Below are positions 1 through 4,882 of a stretch of 7,240 nucleotides of DNA, in pieces. A model generated the notes under the pieces. It was not told the origin of the DNA. It did not search any database and saw only the letters and a list, made by a program, of their open reading frames with translations. Within the stretch, counting starts at the first letter, position 1. Each line of letters opens with the position of its first letter. The DNA comes from Chloroflexota bacterium (GTDB taxonomy: Bacteria > Chloroflexota > Dehalococcoidia > SM23-28-2 > RBG-16-64-32). The stretch lies in contig JADFKX010000103.1 of assembly GCA_022564695.1 (NCBI GenBank), positions 1 through 7,240 of the forward strand. Reading direction: 5' to 3'. The position numbers were made by a program, and so were the translations under genes.

Positions 1-114
1 GTGGCCGCCACCTTTGTACACCGCTTCCCGCCGGAGAGCCACGGCCCGGCGCCTGAGCCGGTCATCGCCGGGCCCGCCGCCGCCGACGCGCCGGCCTCCT
101 ATCCCAAGCCCTGA
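1..114 (+). CDS. C-terminal tail of an unidentified protein (5' end outside window)
   Basis: An open frame enters at base 1 and ends at TGA 112-114, giving 37 residues. The tail starts with a short hydrophobic/aromatic stretch (VAATFVHRFPPES) and then becomes a Pro/Ala-rich, probably disordered end (PAPEPVIAGPAAADAPASYP). A hydrophobic segment followed by such a tail is common at the C-terminus of membrane transporters, but this is only a guess and no family motif is visible. The codons are strongly GC-ending, which supports real coding. The gene converges on the BrkB-family gene with only 15 bases between the two stop codons, and no clear terminator hairpin fits in that gap. Confidence 0.5.
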   Translation: MAATFVHRFPPESHGPAPEPVIAGPAAADAPASYPKP

Positions 115-129
115 GCTACAGGGCCGTCG

Positions 130-1098
130 TTAGGGGCGCGATCCCTTTCCGTCATTCGGATCGGAGACGACCAGCGACCGCAGCAGGGTGACGATCCGCT
201 GGCGCAGGGGAACGGACGGCTTGCCATCGTTCTCCGGGTAGTCGCCTCGTAGCACGCGGGGGTACTCGGACGCTACCTCGGCGCCGAATAGAAGGATGAT
301 CGAGCTGATGTATATCCAGAACAGGAAGGTGGCCACCGCGCCGAGAGAGCCGTACACGACATCGTAGCTGCCGAAGTTCTCCAAATAGACAGTGAAGCCG
401 ATTTTCCCTACTTCAAACAGCACCGCGGCAACCAGGGCACCCAGCCACACATCTTGCGGCCTGACCTTTGTTGCCGGCACCACCCAGTACATCACGGTGA
501 AAGCGATAAACGATAGCCCAAAGGGGATCAGATACGATGCGGCGTCCCAGCCCAGACCCGTACTCTCCGCGAAATCTCCCAGGACGGCGATGTCGCTGCT
601 GTAGGCCCGGACGGTGCGCAGTAAGGTGGTGGCGACCACCGAAGCGAGGAAGAAAAAGCCCATCCCCATGACCATCGTCAGGTCCAGGAGTTTCTGCTGC
701 ACGAAGGGCCGCTGCTTCTCCAGGTCGTAGGCGGTGTTGATGGAGCGTCGGATGATCCCGAACATGTTGCTGCCCGACCATGCCATGCCGATGAGGCCGA
801 ACGCACCCAGGGCGCCGCTGCCAACACCGGCGACGCCCTGCACGGCCTCGGTCACATCATCCCTTCCTTCGTCCTCCGTCAGAGGCAGCAAGTCCAGCAC
901 GCCATCGATGATCTCTTGCTGCAGGGCGCTGTTCTGGAGAAACAGGCCCAGGACGCCCACCAGGAATATCAGCAGGGGGAAGAGGGAGAAGAGGACGTAG
1001 TAAGAGATGGCGGCCGCCATCTGAGTGCAGTTATCGTCGAAGAACTCTTCCACTGAGCGGCGGGAGAGCAGGATGGCCGTCTTTAAGAGGCTGCGCAT
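130..1098 (-). CDS. YihY/BrkB-family inner membrane protein
   Basis: This 322-residue protein has the hallmarks of the YihY/virulence factor BrkB family (formerly mis-called RNase BN). The N-terminal signature AAAISYYVLFSLFPLLIFL is at about 28-46. An R..NTAY motif follows at about 118-124. The C-terminal signature, with YGSLGAVATFLFWIYIS at about 249-265 followed by a GAE motif, is also present. Six hydrophobic segments can be seen near 30-54, 94-115, 140-162, 188-208, 216-236 and 249-275. The charged C-terminal tail (about 280-322) should be cytoplasmic. Length is normal for the family. The molecular function of the family is unsettled; transport or export roles have been proposed. The ATG at 1098 is preceded by a GGGGGA ribosome-binding stretch about 2 bases away, which is close, and the family alignment starts here. 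A promoter-like repeat copy lies at 1186-1214. Confidence 0.93.
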   Translation of the reverse strand: MRSLLKTAILLSRRSVEEFFDDNCTQMAAAISYYVLFSLFPLLIFLVGVLGLFLQNSALQQEIIDGVLDLLPLTEDEGRDDVTEAVQGVAGVGSGALGAFGLIGMAWSGSNMFGIIRRSINTAYDLEKQRPFVQQKLLDLTMVMGMGFFFLASVVATTLLRTVRAYSSDIAVLGDFAESTGLGWDAASYLIPFGLSFIAFTVMYWVVPATKVRPQDVWLGALVAAVLFEVGKIGFTVYLENFGSYDVVYGSLGAVATFLFWIYISSIILLFGAEVASEYPRVLRGDYPENDGKPSVPLRQRIVTLLRSLVVSDPNDGKGSRP

Positions 1099-1185
1099 CG
1101 TCCCCCGTGACTAGGCGTCTGGAATCGATCTTGTGAGGTCACCATGTACGGAGGAATGATACCAGAACCAGTGGGGGCGGCCGCG

Positions 1186-1214
1186 ATTGGGCGTCTGAGC
1201 TGGATGGCTGTCAA
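1186..1214 (-). promoter_or_regulatory. Promoter-like repeat, copy A (upstream of BrkB gene)
   Basis: On the minus strand, TTGACA at 1214-1209 is followed by 17 bases and CCCAAT at 1191-1186, then a CGCGGCC flank like the other copies. The spacer has diverged from the consensus, but the -35 box and downstream flank are kept. It would start transcription near 1179, about 80 bases upstream of the BrkB start codon. The -10 match is poor (3 of 6). Confidence 0.5.
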
Positions 1215-1250
1215 CAACAAAAGAAGAACCCCCCGGCGTGGATATTCGTG

Positions 1251-1262
1251 GTTGACGTCAAC
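1251..1262. promoter_or_regulatory. 12-bp perfect palindrome GTTGACGTCAAC
   Basis: GTTGACGTCAAC is a perfect dyad in the gap between the BrkB gene and the small membrane protein gene. It lies about 40 bases upstream of the copy A -35 box. A dimeric transcription factor could bind such a site, but no second copy is seen in the window, so operator function is a guess. Confidence 0.25.
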
Positions 1263-1277
1263 GGCCACGTCGAGGGG

Positions 1278-1295
1278 CTACCCTGGGGAGGGTAG
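1278..1295. terminator. Inverted repeat, possible terminator without T-tract
   Basis: CTACCCT (1278-1284), loop GGGG, AGGGTAG (1289-1295): a perfect 7-bp stem with a tetraloop, about 100 bases past the end of the small membrane protein gene on the minus strand. Neither side has a T-run, so intrinsic termination would be weak. It may instead be a processing or stabilising hairpin. Confidence 0.35.
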
Positions 1296-1395
1296 TGCGA
1301 TTGATGCACTGTATGGTTAAACGCGTTCAGAGCCGGATAGGTTATCGGCGCCGCCGAAATTGCGGATCCGGGCCGGGCGGCTTTCAACATGGTGC

Positions 1396-1656
1396 CTAGT
1401 GGCCCGATGATCGGCGTCCAGGTCTCAACCACAACGCCACGCCCCCAAGTGATATTGGAATCAGGTATGAGATGGGCGACAGGTCGAAGGCTATGATGGC
1501 GATGCTGAGGCCAACGCGCACAGCGCTGAAGATGAATACCGCGGCGACCAGGTATCCCACTAAAGCGGGGGCTCGCCGCAGGACGCCGGTACCCGAGGCG
1601 CTCCAGACTATGAGCAGCAGGACGCCTGCTAGTATCAGGAACCTTGTCGCGCCCAC
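1396..1656 (-). CDS. Small three-helix membrane protein, hypothetical
   Basis: I do not recognise a family. The 86-residue product has three hydrophobic helices (about residues 5-23, 30-51 and 62-77) and a short basic tail ending RPGRRSSGH, which suggests a cytoplasmic C-terminus by the positive-inside rule. I chose GTG at 1656 because GGAG lies 5 bases upstream (1666-1663) and a TATAAT box at 1685-1680 would start transcription near 1673. A TTG at 1680 in the same frame would add eight residues but overlaps the -10 box, so it should lie outside the mRNA. The gene stands alone, with the convergent-looking hairpin at 1278-1295 downstream. The repeated short apolar runs make coding likely, but nothing shows a role. 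Confidence 0.62.
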   Translation of the reverse strand: MGATRFLILAGVLLLIVWSASGTGVLRRAPALVGYLVAAVFIFSAVRVGLSIAIIAFDLSPISYLIPISLGGVALWLRPGRRSSGH

Positions 1657-1679
1657 AGCATCTCCATTCGACGCCGACA

Positions 1680-1685
1680 ATTATA
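1680..1685 (-). promoter_or_regulatory. TATAAT -10 box of the small membrane protein gene
   Basis: A perfect TATAAT is read on the minus strand at 1685-1680. No convincing -35 box is seen at 16-18 bases. Predicted transcription start near 1673 gives a leader of about 16 bases that contains the GGAG ribosome-binding site. This box decides the start codon of the gene. Confidence 0.55.
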
Positions 1686-1722
1686 CGCACTCAGCCAGGG
1701 GACCGGAGCGGCTGCCGCCGCG

Positions 1723-1751
1723 ATTGTGAGCGGGGGACGGACGGCTGTTGA
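1723..1751 (-). promoter_or_regulatory. Promoter-like repeat, copy B
   Basis: TCAACA (1751-1746), 17 bases, CACAAT (1728-1723) on the minus strand, followed by the conserved CGCGGCGGC flank. The -35 box is degraded relative to other copies (TTGACA), while the -10 box and flank are intact. It lies about 40 bases upstream of the stronger TATAAT box used by the gene ending at 1396. Confidence 0.45.
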
Positions 1752-1893
1752 AGGTGGGCGCCGGTGAAGACACGCCAGTAACCGTTGGCCTGAGAGCTCG
1801 TTATGATATATGAGGCTGCTAATGGAGCGCGTGCTGATACAACGCGACTCCGGCCAGCTTCAACCCATCGTGTATTAACGGTGACACTCGTTG

Positions 1894-1916
1894 CGTGGCC
1901 GCATGCGGTCGCCACG
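1894..1916 (+). promoter_or_regulatory. Hairpin in the leader of the 46-residue microprotein
   Basis: CGTGGC (1894-1899) pairs with GCCACG (1911-1916), and the interior contains the palindrome CCGCATGCGG. It ends about 18 bases before the AAGGAGG ribosome-binding site at 1933-1939. It could modulate translation or stability, but no ligand-type conservation can be judged from one copy. Confidence 0.3.
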
Positions 1917-1947
1917 AAGTTGTCCCACCAGCAAGGAGGACTCCGCA

Positions 1948-2088
1948 ATGTACCCGTATTCCGTCGAGGAACTAGCCTGGGCTATAGCGCGCGAACGCGA
2001 GGATGAGGCGCGGAAGGCACGGCCGAAAGCAGTAGAGGAAGCTGATGAGCGTGACTGCGACGGCAGTTCGTCGCTCTCGAAGCCCTAA
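1948..2088 (+). CDS. 46-residue charged helical microprotein
   Basis: The product starts MYPYSVEELAWAIARERED and continues as a highly charged Glu/Arg/Lys-rich amphipathic helix before a Ser-rich end. The start at 1948 is well supported by AAGGAGG about 8 bases upstream. An upstream in-frame ATG at 1891 has no such site. It resembles the many short orphan proteins in high-GC bacteria that begin with M-Y/H-P and continue as one charged helix; these lack an assigned function. The gene is monocistronic and converges on the gene at 2265-2492, with a hairpin at 2218-2244 between them. Coding is inferred from the strong ribosome-binding site and the composition, not from a known domain. Confidence 0.55.
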   Translation: MYPYSVEELAWAIAREREDEARKARPKAVEEADERDCDGSSSLSKP

Positions 2089-2217
2089 GGAGATCGGGAG
2101 GCTTGGAAGCGGAAGGTGGTGGCCTACTGATGAGTCGTAGGGCGATCGCGGAAGCGGCAATAGGCGGAGGTATCGTAGGCGCGTCCGGTAGCAATTCCGC
2201 GCCGACGAGCGGGGGCC

Positions 2218-2244
2218 GCAGCACTCTGAGAAGGGCAGTGCTGC
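2218..2244. terminator. Hairpin between convergent microgenes
   Basis: GCAGCACT (2218-2225) and AGTGCTGC (2237-2244) form a perfect 8-bp stem with an 11-base loop. It sits between the end of the plus-strand gene (2088) and the end of the minus-strand gene (2265). There is no T-tract on either side. The palindrome GCTGCTAGCAGC (2240-2251) overlaps the right arm and offers an alternative fold. A shared, weak bidirectional terminator is the simplest reading. Confidence 0.4.
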
Positions 2245-2264
2245 TAGCAGCTGGTCAGTGAAGC

Positions 2265-2492
2265 TCAGGCCATCCCCTCAAGAGTTCGGGCGTTCTCCTC
2301 TTCCCGTTCCGCGGCTTGCAGAAGGGCTTCTTTACTGGCCGCATCCGTCTCGTTCGCCGCGAGGACACGGTACAGCGCGGCTCCACTGCGTTCGAGGATT
2401 GCGAGCAACGCCTTCTGCTCGTCGCTCGACTTGCCCGCGAATAGGGCCGCGATCACCATTTCCGGGGGCTGCTGGACTGGCTTGTCGTTCAT
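2265..2492 (-). CDS. 75-residue helical protein, ferritin-like half domain without His ligand
   Basis: The ATG at 2492 has GGAGGAG about 4 bases upstream, so the start is secure. The product is almost all helix. Residues about 31-72 read like one half of a rubrerythrin/ferritin-like fold: a first helix with ILERSGAALYRVLA, a short loop, then a second helix with LLQAAEREEENARTLE. In metal-binding members the second helix usually carries E..H; here the EEEN run has Asn where His is expected, so iron binding is doubtful. The family link is from pattern memory only. The gene has the cleanest copy of the promoter-like repeat (copy D) about 80 bases upstream, giving a predicted leader of about 70 bases. 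Confidence 0.7.
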   Translation of the reverse strand: MNDKPVQQPPEMVIAALFAGKSSDEQKALLAILERSGAALYRVLAANETDAASKEALLQAAEREEENARTLEGMA

Positions 2493-2569
2493 CAGTCTCC
2501 TCCATTTGTAGGTGCTGTTAATGTGACCGCGGGCTGCGTGAATATCGACGCCGCCTGCCCTTAGGCGCG

Positions 2570-2598
2570 ATTGTGCGCCGGGGCCGGCCGGGTGTCAA
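2570..2598 (-). promoter_or_regulatory. Promoter-like repeat, copy D (drives 75-residue gene)
   Basis: TTGACA (2598-2593), exactly 17 bases of GC-only spacer, CACAAT (2575-2570) on the minus strand. This is a consensus -35, ideal spacing and a 4-of-6 -10. It is correctly placed and oriented for the gene starting at 2492. Confidence 0.6.
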
Positions 2599-2732
2599 TC
2601 GGGGCTGAACCGTCTGGCGACTCCGAGCTGAGGCGGTTGTGCTCAATTACGTAGGGACGGAAGTGTAACCTCTGGGGGAGTATAGGCATCATACATTGTG
2701 ACAGGCCGAGAGCAGCCCCACCAAGCCAGCCC

Positions 2733-2894
2733 ATGTTGTGTGACTACTGTGAGAACCAGATAACCACCGATCCCGTGGTGGTTGTCGTTAGAAACAGGCT
2801 GCGACAGCTCTGCGGGCTGTCCTGTGCCGTCAGCTATCTAGAAGATTGGTGTGGCCGCTACGGCAGGAGCCCCAGGCCAGTCAACCTGAACTGA
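2733..2894 (+). CDS. 53-residue TRASH-like treble-clef zinc-finger protein
   Basis: The frame runs from ATG 2733 to TGA 2892-2894. Cysteines form C3-x2-C6-x20-C27-x3-C31, which fits the TRASH-type pattern (C-x2-C, about 19-22 residues, C-x3-C) linked to metal sensing or binding; MYM-type fingers are similar. Between the pairs lies a TTDPVVVVVRNRLRQLC strand-rich segment, as expected for a treble clef, and C40 is an extra cysteine. The stand-alone domain could bind zinc or another soft metal, or act as a protein-interaction module. The start lacks a good ribosome-binding site, so initiation is uncertain, but no earlier in-frame start exists nearby. A promoter-like repeat (copy E) 26 bases past its stop points back into it. 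Confidence 0.68.
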   Translation: MLCDYCENQITTDPVVVVVRNRLRQLCGLSCAVSYLEDWCGRYGRSPRPVNLN

Positions 2895-2919
2895 GCCCCG
2901 TGAGGCGCTCGCTGCAGCG

Positions 2920-2948
2920 ATTGTGCGCCGGGGCTGGGCGGGTGTCAA
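2920..2948 (-). promoter_or_regulatory. Promoter-like repeat, copy E (antisense to zinc-finger gene)
   Basis: TTGACA (2948-2943), 17 bases, CACAAT (2925-2920) on the minus strand. It is nearly identical in sequence to copy D, including the spacer. No minus-strand gene starts just downstream. Transcription from it would run antisense through the zinc-finger gene at 2733-2894. Confidence 0.5.
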
Positions 2949-2976
2949 CGGGGATGAGCCGCCGCCACTGCGGTTA

Positions 2977-3151
2977 GGCTATCGGTTGTCGATGCCGCGA
3001 GACGAGAGGCACTCAGTACGCGTCGATCTCCCGCAGCCTCTCGTCGCTTATGCCAAAGCAGTGCGCAATCTCGTGCTGGACGACGTGGCTCAGACGTTCG
3101 GACAGGTCGGCCCCTTCGGGGCAGCGTGATGCCGCGGTACACGCCGAGCAG
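2977..3151 (-). pseudogene. Truncated, frameshifted duplicate of the zincin metallopeptidase gene
   Basis: This stretch matches 3730-3982, the 3' half and downstream flank of the intact zincin gene. Over the coding part (3013-3151) only about 7 of 139 bases differ. The copy still encodes the C-terminal active-site stretch HEIAHCFGISDERL and the same end REIDAY. It lacks 77 bases that in the intact gene lie between two GTCGGC hexamers (3860-3865 and 3937-3942), so a deletion between these short direct repeats explains the loss. 77 is not a multiple of three, so the frame is broken. The 5' half, with the start codon and TATAAT box, is absent; homology stops at 3151, seven bases from the stop of the membrane protein gene at 3158. 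It is a dead remnant of a recent duplication. Confidence 0.85.
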
Positions 3152-3157
3152 ACATCA

Positions 3158-3544
3158 TTACTTCTCGGTGTGCTGTATCGTGGATTCTTCAGAAAAGGCG
3201 ATAGCAGTCAGCAAAGAGGCAACGCCGAAGGTGAGAACGCCCACCGGCACGTGGATTGCTAAGACGTCTGCACTCTCCCGTCCCGCATAGCCGAGGCCGG
3301 TCTGGATGATCACGAGAATCGCGAGCAGGGCCGTTAGGACGGGGACGCGCCGAGACCATTTAGTGCGGGTGATGAGCGCCAGTGCTACGTGAACGATCAC
3401 CAAAACGGAAAGGCCATTTGCGACCGCCTGGTGGATGTCTACCGCGTCGTGATCGACAAAGAGAAAGCGTCCGGCCAATGCGGCTTGTGCGAAGATCAGG
3501 ACCATGATCAAGAGCGCCAGCCAACGATACAGGCCGATCATCAT
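3158..3544 (-). CDS. Four-helix membrane protein with His pairs, COX15/DUF6220-like
   Basis: The 128-residue protein has four hydrophobic helices near 5-28, 37-58, 67-86 and 94-117. Histidines H38 and H52 flank helix 2 and H98 begins helix 4 (LAIHVPVGVLTFG), with H32 in the preceding loop. Two-fold repetition of a helix pair, each with a D/A-x-x-x-H-x-x-x-G pattern (DIHQAVANG and LAIHVPVG), recalls half of the haem A synthase (COX15) or DUF6220 four-helix bundles, where such His residues bind haem. Haem binding here is inference. ATG codons at 3544 and 3541 are both possible; GAGGGG lies 2 bases from the first and 5 from the second, favouring the second. A short reading frame overlaps the start (ATGA at 3544-3541) and may couple translation. 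Confidence 0.78.
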   Translation of the reverse strand: MMIGLYRWLALLIMVLIFAQAALAGRFLFVDHDAVDIHQAVANGLSVLVIVHVALALITRTKWSRRVPVLTALLAILVIIQTGLGYAGRESADVLAIHVPVGVLTFGVASLLTAIAFSEESTIQHTEK

Positions 3545-3603
3545 CGCCCCTCAACTGGGGCACATGTTTTCGCGTACGCAGCCAGCACCCGTTGATCATT
3601 CAC
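3541..3603 (-). CDS. Possible 20-residue coupled leader peptide
   Basis: GTG at 3603 opens a 20-codon frame (MNDQRVLAAYAK... by initiator convention) that ends in TGA at 3543-3541, overlapping the ATG of the four-helix membrane protein in an ATGA arrangement. The strongest ribosome-binding sequence in this gap, GGAAGGAGG, lies about 11 bases upstream of this GTG, rather than next to the membrane protein start. This layout is typical of translational coupling. The spacing is longer than ideal and the peptide has no recognisable feature, so the call is tentative. Confidence 0.35.
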   Translation of the reverse strand: MNDQRVLAAYAKTCAPVEGR

Positions 3604-3661
3604 GCCGGTGCCGTCCTCCTTCCGGCGGCTACGGCAAGATGGTTGTGCCGCCCCCGCATGA

Positions 3662-3690
3662 GCTTGGGTGATGACCCGAGGGGTTGTCAA
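3662..3690 (-). promoter_or_regulatory. Promoter-like repeat, degenerate copy C
   Basis: TTGACA (3690-3685) on the minus strand is followed at 17 bases by CCAAGC (3667-3662), a poor -10. The -35 box and its position about 140 bases upstream of the four-helix membrane protein gene match the family, but the spacer has diverged. It is the weakest copy and may be unrelated. Confidence 0.3.
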
Positions 3691-3766
3691 CAAAGGTAGC
3701 ACATGTCGGAGAAGTGGCGCACGGTGTTTGGCTAATGACTGTCGATGCCGTTAGACGAGAAGCGAC

Positions 3767-4144
3767 TCAGTACGCGTCGATCTCCCGCAGCCTCTCGTCG
3801 CTGATGCCAAAGTAGTGCGCGATCTCGTGCCGGACGACGTGGCTCACACGTTCGGACAGGTCGGCTTCGCTGCGGGCTAGGCGCTGGAGCGGCTGTTGGA
3901 AAATGACGATCCGGTCGGGAAGGGCCATATTGTAGCGTCGGCCCCTTCGGGGCAGCGGGATGCCGCGGTAGACGCCGAGCAGCGTCCCGCCCTGCCCGCC
4001 GCCCAGTCGCGCGTAATCGTCGCTGCTCGCCAGATCCTCCACAACGAACTCGAGGTTCGTGATGCGGTCGCGAAACGTGTCAGGCAGATCTTCGACCGCG
4101 GAGGTTACCAGCCGTTCAAACGTTTTCCGATCGACGTTATACAT
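3767..4144 (-). CDS. Zincin-like metallopeptidase (Zincin_1/DUF1025 family)
   Basis: This 125-residue protein carries HEIAHYFGISDERL at 106-119, the HExxHxxGxxD zinc motif: H106 and H110 as zinc ligands, E107 as general base, D116 as probable third ligand. The N-terminus (TFERLVTSAVEDLPDTF) and the middle segment TLLGVYRGIPLPRRG match the pattern of the minimal zincin family PF06262, whose members are normally about this size. It has no signal peptide, so it is probably cytoplasmic. Substrates of the family are unknown. The ATG at 4144 is chosen because the family alignment starts here; a TATAAT box lies only 10 bases upstream, so the mRNA would have a leader of a few bases and no ribosome-binding site. 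A broken duplicate lies at 2977-3151. Confidence 0.9.
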   Translation of the reverse strand: MYNVDRKTFERLVTSAVEDLPDTFRDRITNLEFVVEDLASSDDYARLGGGQGGTLLGVYRGIPLPRRGRRYNMALPDRIVIFQQPLQRLARSEADLSERVSHVVRHEIAHYFGISDERLREIDAY

Positions 4145-4154
4145 ATCGCCCTGG

Positions 4155-4160
4155 ATTATA
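4155..4160 (-). promoter_or_regulatory. TATAAT -10 box of zincin gene, near-leaderless start
   Basis: Perfect TATAAT on the minus strand (4160-4155) with 10 bases between it and the ATG at 4144. A start site about 7 bases past the box leaves a leader of about 4 bases. No good -35 box is seen. The repeat copy F just upstream has lost its -35 match, which fits this box being the one in use. Confidence 0.5.
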
Positions 4161-4196
4161 GGGGAATAAGCGATGGCTTGGGGCCCCGCCGCCGCG

Positions 4197-4225
4197 ATTG
4201 TGCGCCTGGGCTGGGCGGGTGGCGT
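4197..4225 (-). promoter_or_regulatory. Promoter-like repeat, copy F (degraded -35)
   Basis: CACAAT (4202-4197) with the family spacer and the CGCGGC flank, but the -35 position reads ACGCCA (4225-4220) instead of TTGACA. It lies about 50 bases upstream of the zincin start. The spacer is nearly identical to copy E, so it clearly belongs to the family. Confidence 0.45.
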
Positions 4226-4251
4226 CGGACACCGTCCCTCCGGTGGGGCGC

Positions 4252-4280
4252 TTGACGTCGTCCGGTTGAAGTCTCAGGAT
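4252..4280 (+). promoter_or_regulatory. Candidate promoter of the lysine-rich microgene
   Basis: TTGACG (4252-4257), 17 bases, CAGGAT (4275-4280) on the plus strand. The -35 is 5 of 6, the -10 only 3 of 6. It is suitably placed about 20 bases before the purine-rich ribosome-binding region of the gene at 4319. Confidence 0.35.
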
Positions 4281-4318
4281 TGTCCGCAGGGGTCAAGGAA
4301 AGGAAGAAGGTGATAAAC

Positions 4319-4402
4319 GTGGAAGAGAAGAAGGACGGTAAGAAGAAGGGAAAGAAACATACAAAGAAAACAAGCAGGAAAGGTGGAAAGAAAGACCGTT
4401 GA
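4319..4402 (+). CDS. 27-residue lysine-rich microprotein
   Basis: GTG at 4319 opens a frame ending at TGA 4400-4402. About 14 of 27 residues are Lys or Arg, with an EEKKDGKKKGKKHTKK start and a KGGKKDR end, like a histone-tail or nucleoid-protein tail. The AAGGTGAT at 4307-4314 closely matches the anti-Shine-Dalgarno target and sits at a good distance from 4319. An in-frame GTG at 4310 would add three residues (VIN) and remains possible. The block is purine-rich on the plus strand and much less GC-rich than its surroundings, unlike every other gene here. It may bind nucleic acid, or the block may be a non-coding purine tract. A promoter-like repeat (copy G) points antisense into it. Confidence 0.42.
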   Translation: MEEKKDGKKKGKKHTKKTSRKGGKKDR

Positions 4403-4469
4403 TGTCTACGTTCGCTTGGGCAAGTAGGCTTGGAGCCAAAGGGACTAGGACGCTCGTCCGCGCGGCGCG

Positions 4470-4498
4470 GTTGTAGGCCCGGGCGGGGCGAGTGTCAA
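4470..4498 (-). promoter_or_regulatory. Promoter-like repeat, copy G (antisense to lysine-rich gene)
   Basis: TTGACA (4498-4493), 17 bases, TACAAC (4475-4470) on the minus strand. Both boxes are good. It lies past the end of the dodecin gene and points into the lysine-rich microgene at 4319-4402; the next minus-strand gene is the zincin gene over 300 bases on. Confidence 0.5.
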
Positions 4499-4545
4499 AC
4501 GGGGCGCGAGTTTAGACGATCCGTGTTGCAGGGTGCCTGCGGCGG

Positions 4546-4761
4546 CTAGTCTCCGCCTTCATACTTGAACGACACCTTCACCTTGGCGCGGTAGGCACGC
4601 ACCCGTCCATCTTCCAGCTGCATGTCAAGCTCGACGATTTCGGCCACCCGGAGGTCCCTCAACGACTTTGACGCCCGCTGGACGGCTGCGGCAGCAGCCT
4701 TCTCCCATGATTCGGGGCTAGTCCCCACCAACTCGATAACCTTATAGACGCTCTCTGCCAT
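4546..4761 (-). CDS. Dodecin family protein, calcium-dodecin (SecE2-like) type
   Basis: At 71 residues this is a full-length dodecin (PF07311), a small beta-alpha-beta-beta fold that forms hollow dodecamers. The order is SVYKVIELVGTSPESWEKA (strand 1 and helix start), helix to about residue 36, then LRVAEIVELDMQ and RAYRAKVKVSFKYE as strands 2 and 3. Flavin-binding dodecins carry a Trp in strand 2 (L-x-W) and a Gln in strand 3; here these positions read V39 and R58. The sequence instead resembles, from memory, the mycobacterial calcium dodecin once named SecE2. Flavin storage is therefore less likely than for classical dodecins. AAGGAGG about 6 bases before the ATG at 4761 fixes the start. 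A TTGACG-17-TAAAGT promoter lies at 4834-4862. Confidence 0.95.
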   Translation of the reverse strand: MAESVYKVIELVGTSPESWEKAAAAAVQRASKSLRDLRVAEIVELDMQLEDGRVRAYRAKVKVSFKYEGGD

Positions 4762-4833
4762 TGCGATCCTCCTTCTGGACTGTCATCGGCGAGTCAATTG
4801 ATTGGGCGACGCCTGACCGTTAAGGCGGAGTCT

Positions 4834-4862
4834 ACTTTATCTGGCCGACCCGTGATCGTCAA
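4834..4862 (-). promoter_or_regulatory. Candidate dodecin promoter
   Basis: TTGACG (4862-4857), 17 bases, TAAAGT (4839-4834) on the minus strand. This is a better complete promoter than the repeat copy H 45 bases further upstream. Predicted start near 4827, leader about 65 bases. Confidence 0.5.
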
Positions 4863-4882
4863 TGACGATTCGCTCGCCGCCG

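Noticed and set aside
1144..1320. 58-residue plus-strand frame starting at the ATG in CACCATGTACGG
   Set aside because: No ribosome-binding site, no family features, and it runs through repeat copy A, the palindrome and the hairpin.
2130..2261. 43-residue Gly/Ala/Ser-rich plus-strand frame (MSRRAIAEAAIGGG...)
   Set aside because: No well-placed ribosome-binding site, low-complexity composition, and it covers the hairpin at 2218-2244 right up to the convergent gene; probably chance.
3360..3599. Minus-strand frame from ATG 3599 behind the strong GGAAGGAGG site
   Set aside because: It overlaps the four-helix membrane protein out of frame and has shadow-like composition; only the short coupled frame from 3603 is worth keeping.
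4291..4373. Minus-strand hydrophobic 28-residue frame opposite the lysine-rich gene
   Set aside because: Leu/Phe runs are the expected complement of Lys/Glu codons; no ribosome-binding site.
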